From: a virus | IMG/VR virus record: IMGVR_UViG_3300035150_000016 | Span: 1 to 22,490 of that record | DNA length: 22,490 nucleotides | Direction: 5' to 3' (one strand) | In this document: positions 19,140-22,490 of the stretch, piece after piece | How positions within the stretch are numbered: position 1 is the stretch's first letter | Layout: the number at the start of each line of letters is the position of its first letter | Notes under the pieces: model-generated | Databases searched by the model: none | What the model was told of the DNA's origin: nothing | The model's input: the letters and a program-made list of their open reading frames with translations, nothing else | Made by a program: the position numbers and the translations under genes

Positions 19140-19777
19140 ACACGATTGCTGCCCTCTTTGTCGAAACCGACGGCTGCTACTACGGGCTGCCGGGCGTCGA
19201 TCCGTGGGACATTGAGCGGGACGCTAGGCGTTATCAGGGACCGTGGCCGGTGGTCGCGCATCCACCGTGCCAACGATGGGGAAGATATTGGCATGGGTCG
19301 CCGAGCAAACCACACCAATACCAGCTTGGCGCGGATGGGGGATGTTTCGCTACGGCGCTACATGCGGTCAGAATTTACGGTGGCATCCTGGAACACCCGA
19401 AAGACAGCCGGGCTTGGGAATGGTTCGGTCTGAATAAACCGCCACATGACGGCGGTTGGGTCGAGTCGGACTTCATGGGCGGTTGGACGTGCTGCGTCTC
19501 ACAGGGCCACTACGGGCATCTGGCTGGAAAACCGACGTGGCTCTATGCGGTCGGTTGTGAATTGCCGGAACTGCTCTGGGGGCCATGCGAACAGCGGATT
19601 CACCCGCGCGCTCTGGAACTACACGGGTATGAGAAAGCTAGGCGCATCGGAATGATGGCGATGGTCGGCGGCAAAGATAAAACCCGTATCAGAAACGCAA
19701 CACCGCTGGAATTCCGAGACGTGCTGATCGACATGGCGCGGTCGGTGTCCGACAAGCGGACAGAGGAAGGCGGTTAA
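19136..19777 (+). CDS. Phage protein resembling a reduced C5 DNA methyltransferase
   Basis: 213 residues. AALFVETDGCYYGLPGVDPWDIERDARRY, VVAHPPCQRWG, GGILEHPKDSRAWEWFGL and the W-x-x-x-V-x-Q-x-H-Y-G-H-x-A-x-K-x-T-W-L-Y segment match a family often seen in proteobacterial phages and usually left unnamed. PPCQ is like motif IV of cytosine-C5 methyltransferases, whose Cys attacks the base, and LEHP is placed like motif VI. The usual F-x-G-x-G cofactor motif is absent. Modification of host or phage DNA is therefore possible but unproven. The start overlaps the preceding stop (ATGA). Confidence 0.72.
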   Translation: MNTIAALFVETDGCYYGLPGVDPWDIERDARRYQGPWPVVAHPPCQRWGRYWHGSPSKPHQYQLGADGGCFATALHAVRIYGGILEHPKDSRAWEWFGLNKPPHDGGWVESDFMGGWTCCVSQGHYGHLAGKPTWLYAVGCELPELLWGPCEQRIHPRALELHGYEKARRIGMMAMVGGKDKTRIRNATPLEFRDVLIDMARSVSDKRTEEGG

Positions 19778-19779
19778 GG

Positions 19780-20007
19780 GTGATCAATTGGATTGCAGCA
19801 CTCGACGACATGGACCTTGTGGTGGTCCTGCTTAATGGCAATCTTCCTATGGTTATATATCGTGTGGAGATGGATTTCTACGAGCACAACCCACGGAACA
19901 GTTTCCGCCAGATCACCGACGAAGAAAAAGCGGATTACGAGCGGTCAATCCAGCGGTACGGTGAAAGCATCAAGCGCGACCGGGACGCAGGTTGGGCGCT
20001 GACGTAG
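19780..20007 (+). CDS. Small protein of unknown function, 75 aa
   Basis: GTG start at 19780, directly after the previous stop and with AAGG upstream; an internal ATG at MDLVVVLL is an alternative. The N-terminal half is hydrophobic with strand character (DLVVVLLNGNLPMVIYRVEM), the rest charged and helical (DEEKADYERSIQRYGESIKRD). Not recognised. Confidence 0.58.
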   Translation: MINWIAALDDMDLVVVLLNGNLPMVIYRVEMDFYEHNPRNSFRQITDEEKADYERSIQRYGESIKRDRDAGWALT

Positions 20008-20017
20008 GAGAGAGACG

Positions 20018-20455
20018 ATGGATGACAGGGTTACGAAATGTTTTCAGGATTGCGCAGAGCGCGACGAACTAAAGGCCACCATCGACCGGCTACGGGCGGC
20101 GCTGTCTTGGTCAATCGACAACCTTGAAAAGCTAGTTACGGAAGACGTCGGTAACGGAACCTTCGTCAGGCTTAACGCAGCACGTATGGAGCTTGTTGGA
20201 TTCGGTGCGAGGTTGGACGAAGCTCGCACTGCCCTGTCCGAAACCGGCCCTCGGAATGCGGAGCGGTCGGGGGATGAGGAAGCGGACACCGTCACCATCC
20301 CGCGCGTGACCATTCAGCCGTTTATCGAAGAGGCCAAATTCGCGGCCAACCGTCCGGACGGTCCGGGCAATCTCACGAAAGAGAACTGGCAGCGGCTTGA
20401 AGAAGACGCTGGCCGCGAAGCTATGGATGTTCGCCCTACTTGGGCGCGCGGCTGA
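20018..20455 (+). CDS. Coiled-coil protein, 145 aa, unknown
   Basis: TAGGAGAGA precedes the ATG. Residues about 12-75 form a helical, probably coiled-coil, region (CAERDELKATIDRLRAALSWSIDNLEKLV, then ELVGFGARLDEARTALSE). The C-terminal part is charged. Proteins of this type are common in early phage operons. No family is recognised. Confidence 0.65.
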   Translation: MDDRVTKCFQDCAERDELKATIDRLRAALSWSIDNLEKLVTEDVGNGTFVRLNAARMELVGFGARLDEARTALSETGPRNAERSGDEEADTVTIPRVTIQPFIEEAKFAANRPDGPGNLTKENWQRLEEDAGREAMDVRPTWARG

Positions 20456-20472
20456 AAAGGAGGATTTTTCAG

Positions 20473-20706
20473 ATGAAAATCAACGAGTTGATTATGGACG
20501 AAAAAGTGAAAACACCCGGCAACGGATATTACTGGGCATGGTTCGACACGGGTGACTCAGTGCGGTGCGAGCCCGTTAATTGCCTGCCGAACGGCAAGGT
20601 CGAAATCATCGGCGACGAGATACTGGGGACTCCGGACGATCTGGGCATCGTGGCATTCGAAGACGAGCCAATTGATCCGCCGACTTGGCCGAACGACGAC
20701 GCGTGA
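20473..20706 (+). CDS. Small protein with GYYWAWFD motif, 77 aa
   Basis: The ATG at 20473 is chosen because AAAAGGAGG is nine bases upstream. The core GNGYYWAWFDTGDSVRCEPVNCLPNGKVEIIGDEI, then PDDLGIVAFEDEPI, looks like a small beta domain. The gene starting at 22447 begins with a related GYYWAWTD, so the two are probably paralogues. Function unknown. Confidence 0.68.
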   Translation: MKINELIMDEKVKTPGNGYYWAWFDTGDSVRCEPVNCLPNGKVEIIGDEILGTPDDLGIVAFEDEPIDPPTWPNDDA

Positions 20707-20728
20707 CACAAAGGAGGAACCAGAGGCC

Positions 20729-20944
20729 ATGAACAAGGTAGACGAGATCATGCGTGATATCTGCGAACTGACGCCCAGCACACTGCCTGACGATAATCAC
20801 GATTTTATCGGTGTCGATTACGGCGACTTGCGCGCGGTTCTTACGCATCATCTTCTAGACCCAGACGCGCCGTCGTCCTGTATCTGCCGCAGTTATTACG
20901 AGCGAACCGGGCAGCATATCCCAGACTGCCCTTGTCACAACTGA
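20729..20944 (+). CDS. Small Cys-containing protein, 71 aa
   Basis: AAAGGAGGAACC lies upstream of the ATG. The N-terminal half is helical, and the C-terminus has CICRSYYERTGQHIPDCPCH, a C-x-C ... H ... C-x-C-H cluster likely to bind zinc. Function unknown. Part of the rightward small-gene cluster. Confidence 0.66.
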   Translation: MNKVDEIMRDICELTPSTLPDDNHDFIGVDYGDLRAVLTHHLLDPDAPSSCICRSYYERTGQHIPDCPCHN

Positions 20945-20964
20945 GCGAAAACGAGGCCGGAGCG

Positions 20965-21183
20965 ATGGCGAATAAGGACGATCAGACCTGCGATATTTGC
21001 CGCTGGTGGTCAAGCGAAGTGTGGTCCAACAAGGGCACGTGTATGCGTCTTCATTGTGGCGGAGGCGGTCGCGACACGGCGAGAATTTTCCCTAACACGT
21101 CGGGCGCGTACCTTCAAACGCCGTCTTGGTTTAGCTGTTGCGAATTCGAAATCAGTGATGCTGCCAAAGCACGGGCCGATTAG
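20965..21183 (+). CDS. Cys-rich small protein, 72 aa
   Basis: GAGGCCGGAG lies before the ATG; a TTG frame reading back to 20932 is less likely. The layout CDICRWWSSEVWSNKGTCMRLHCGGG, then TPSWFSCCEFE, gives a C-x-x-C-R-W-W start, a C-x-R turn and a closing T-P-x-W-F-S-C-x-E-F-E. I recognise this as a widespread small phage zinc-binding type without an assigned role. Confidence 0.7.
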   Translation: MANKDDQTCDICRWWSSEVWSNKGTCMRLHCGGGGRDTARIFPNTSGAYLQTPSWFSCCEFEISDAAKARAD

Positions 21184-21194
21184 GAGGGCTGAAC

Positions 21195-21524
21195 ATGACT
21201 TCTGGATTGACAGTCAAGCAACGGAAGCAAATCGAGAAAACAGGCGTGATCCCTCCTGAGATTAAGGCGTGGGACCCTTCTCTCCATTTCTGCCCGGATT
21301 GGGATTTCATGCTTGTCAGTAAGCATGATCCAGAAGCCGAAGGATGCACATGTGATCTGACGCCCAAGCTCTTCCATGCCACACCTGATATTGAGAAGTG
21401 CATCGATGGCAGCGAGCACGACTTTACCGGTTGGCGCGATTTCGAAGATGGAACCGGCGGCGAGCAGGTTTGCAGTAAATGCGGCATCGGGGCGATGGCT
21501 TGGTCGCTTCGTGTAGGACCGTAA
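21195..21524 (+). CDS. Small protein with C-terminal Cys pair, 109 aa
   Basis: AGGAGGGCT precedes the ATG. The C-terminal half contains CIDGSEHDFTGWRDFEDGTGGEQVCSKCGIGAM, where the last C-S-K-C-G with preceding Cys and His residues suggests a zinc knuckle, a common ending in phage proteins. The N-terminal half (KQRKQIEKTGVIPPEIKAWDP) is not recognised. Confidence 0.65.
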   Translation: MTSGLTVKQRKQIEKTGVIPPEIKAWDPSLHFCPDWDFMLVSKHDPEAEGCTCDLTPKLFHATPDIEKCIDGSEHDFTGWRDFEDGTGGEQVCSKCGIGAMAWSLRVGP

Positions 21525-21534
21525 AGGAGGAAAC

Positions 21535-21753
21535 ATGACAATTTCAGAACAGCTTTGGAAGCATCAATTCGTTCAGACACTTTCCGAACTTTTGGAGGCA
21601 GACCCGGCGTCTGATGGCGAAGACGACTTTCTCGACTTGGCCTATCATAGCGCTAATTCCGCTTTCGACGAAGACGGTATTGGGCGCGACCCAATCGAAG
21701 CCGCTCTGGCAGAATACGACGCGATGTGCGACAGAGCCGCGTCTGAACGCTAA
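21535..21753 (+). CDS. Small acidic helical protein, 72 aa
   Basis: Strong AAAGGAGGAA site directly before the ATG. Acidic, with helices (ISEQLWKHQFVQTLSELLE and PIEAALAEYDAMCDRAASE). Acidic small early phage proteins often inhibit host enzymes or mimic DNA, but nothing specific points to this here. Confidence 0.6.
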   Translation: MTISEQLWKHQFVQTLSELLEADPASDGEDDFLDLAYHSANSAFDEDGIGRDPIEAALAEYDAMCDRAASER

Positions 21754-21763
21754 TGAGGCCGTC

Positions 21764-21937
21764 ATGAAGCATTGCCCACAGTGCGGAAACGAAACGGACA
21801 GGCTGCATGAAGGCTACTGCGAAGATTGCCGGAACGCTAACCAAGCGGCCTTGGACGAACACAATGCCGCTTATGATCGGTGGCAGAAGATGACCGACCG
21901 AGAACGCGCCGACGATATCCGGCGGGCTGTCGGCTAA
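21764..21937 (+). CDS. Small zinc-ribbon protein, 57 aa
   Basis: The ATG at 21764 follows TAATGAGGCC closely. CPQCGNETDRLHEGYCEDCRN has two CxxC pairs and would bind one zinc; the rest is helical and charged (YDRWQKMTDRERADDIRRAVG). A longer frame starting at 21614 overlaps the acidic gene and is a shadow. Function unknown. Confidence 0.68.
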   Translation: MKHCPQCGNETDRLHEGYCEDCRNANQAALDEHNAAYDRWQKMTDRERADDIRRAVG

Positions 21938-21971
21938 AAAGGAGGCCGAGATTGGCGAGGCGAAAGAGCGG

Positions 21972-22163
21972 ATGTTTGGGCAGATCAGGGTGCAGGCGCA
22001 CCGGCTACCGTCGAGGCCGCGACGTTGCCCCATATCCAGATGTGTTTATTGCGTTGAGGAAATTTGCGATGCCCCGCGTATCAACAAGGGGAACGGAGAC
22101 GCGACCTGTTACCGTTGGACGAACCGCCGCGTGTTGACGATGTTGGAACCAGTGACCGATTAG
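21972..22163 (+). CDS. Cys-rich small phage protein, 63 aa
   Basis: The segment RCPISRCVYCVEEICDAPRINKGNGDATCYRW has a strongly patterned Cys arrangement and a C-D-A-P-R-x-N-K-G-N-x-D-A core that I associate with a small phage protein group. The ATG at 21972 lacks a good ribosome site, whereas AAAAAGGAGG at 21936-21945 is ideally spaced for an in-frame ATT at 21951 or for a TTG at 21952 in the other frame. The true N-terminus, or a one-base shift near it, is therefore uncertain. Confidence 0.58.
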   Translation: MFGQIRVQAHRLPSRPRRCPISRCVYCVEEICDAPRINKGNGDATCYRWTNRRVLTMLEPVTD

Positions 22164-22170
22164 GAGCAAA

Positions 22171-22335
22171 ATGATGACAAAGATTTTTATCCACCCCACC
22201 GGCCCATTCGTGCGCTACGAAGATGGCCTTCTCAAAATTGATGACCTTAACCCCGAGGTCAAGACCAAGTGGTGCATGAGCCGATGGGAGATGGTGAAGT
22301 TCGCCGCCCGGTCGCTCTGGGCCGCCGTCCGCTAG
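22171..22335 (+). CDS. Small phage protein, 54 aa
   Basis: Tandem ATGATG start with AGGAGCAAA upstream. It contains DDLNPEVKTKWCMSRWEMVKFAARSLWAAV, a pattern (L-N-P-x-x-x-x-x-W-x-M-S-R-x-E-M) seen in small early phage proteins: a short strand part then an amphipathic helix. It was too short for common length cut-offs. Function unknown. Confidence 0.66.
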   Translation: MMTKIFIHPTGPFVRYEDGLLKIDDLNPEVKTKWCMSRWEMVKFAARSLWAAVR

Positions 22336-22346
22336 GGAGGGCCGAA

Positions 22347-22418
22347 GTGACGGCCCAGGCCATGCTTCACGTCTTGGACGACGCCGGATTTCTTGTTGTC
22401 CCGAAGGCCGGGACTTAA
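22347..22418 (+). CDS. Very small protein, 23 aa
   Basis: GTG start with GGAGGGCC a few bases upstream. Reads MTAQAMLHVLDDAGFLVV and then PKAGT, a helix followed by a strand. Size and style match short early-operon phage peptides, and it fits the gap exactly. Low information content limits confidence. Confidence 0.45.
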   Translation: MTAQAMLHVLDDAGFLVVPKAGT

Positions 22419-22446
22419 AGGATCCCCATGGGGCAAGGAGATGACA

Positions 22447-22490
22447 ATGTCAAATAGAGCAGCCGGATATTATTGGGCTTGGACCGACAG
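22447..22490 (+). CDS. GYYWAW-motif protein, N-terminus only (runs off window)
   Basis: The visible part reads MSNRAAGYYWAWTD before the window ends. AAGGAG lies seven bases upstream of the ATG at 22447; an in-frame ATG six bases earlier would touch the site. It is similar to the protein at 20473-20706 around GYYWAW, so likely a paralogue. Confidence 0.55.
   Translation, partial: MSNRAAGYYWAWTD

Noticed and set aside
22424-22433. CCCCATGGGG palindrome with an ATG
   Set aside because: The ATG opens no useful frame with a ribosome site; a 10-base palindrome in GC-rich DNA is not remarkable.
1-22490. CRISPR array, tRNA genes, integrase or insertion sequences
   Set aside because: No regularly spaced repeats, cloverleaf with conserved T-arm, recombinase motifs or terminal inverted repeats were seen on either strand.

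Overview
The window is part of a tailed-phage (or prophage) genome. It has a compact head-assembly and packaging module, small tightly overlapping genes, and a phage recombination pair (ERF annealing protein plus YqaJ exonuclease), with no bacterial housekeeping gene. The portal resembles the T7-type head-tail connector family, which points to a podovirus-like virion. DNA is GC-rich throughout, with a clear AT-rich dip near 12.4-13.2 kb. A GapR-like helical protein and the overall gene style suggest an alphaproteobacterial host, but that is inference. No tRNA, integrase, polymerase, CRISPR array or insertion sequence was seen.

Layout. All genes from 15866 down to 1 run leftward (minus strand); all genes from 15964 to the right end run rightward. 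The divergence point (about 15867-15963) holds a good rightward sigma70-like promoter and a weaker facing leftward one, next to a small ribbon-helix-helix/AT-hook-like gene, so it looks like the control region. The first leftward genes (15866 to about 11350) are accessory or replication-like: RHH regulator, zinc ribbons, a DUF1064-like nuclease, a GapR-like protein, an HhH protein, a PD-(D/E)XK-like nuclease and a DUF1376-like replication protein. A terminator-like hairpin at 11160-11194 separates them from a second run of small genes (11135 to 8431), which includes two hidden very small membrane proteins. Then comes the packaging/head block in transcription order: large terminase (8427-6730), four small overlapping genes, a 78-aa protein, portal (5387-3780), a Bbp19-like protein, a 151-aa protein, scaffold (2887-1913), a terminator followed at once by a promoter (1889-1833), major capsid protein (1609-767), a decoration-like protein (742-203), and the start of a further protein leaving the window at position 1.

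The rightward operon starts with two small proteins, each preceded or followed by strongly base-paired spacers: a perfect 12-bp stem at 16271-16309 and a run of four adjacent hairpins at 16841-17010. It continues with a zinc-ribbon protein, ERF annealing protein and YqaJ/lambda-exonuclease-like nuclease (which carries an inserted Cys/His cluster), then a Cys-rich protein, a C5-methyltransferase-like protein, and a string of small early-type genes, many with very strong Shine-Dalgarno sequences and many with paired cysteines.

Most interesting for follow-up: the tandem hairpin element upstream of the recombination genes; the hairpin that buries the start codon of the gene before the terminase; the very small membrane proteins hidden in stop/start overlaps; the zinc-cluster insertion in the exonuclease; and a motif shared between an early protein and the virion decoration-like protein.
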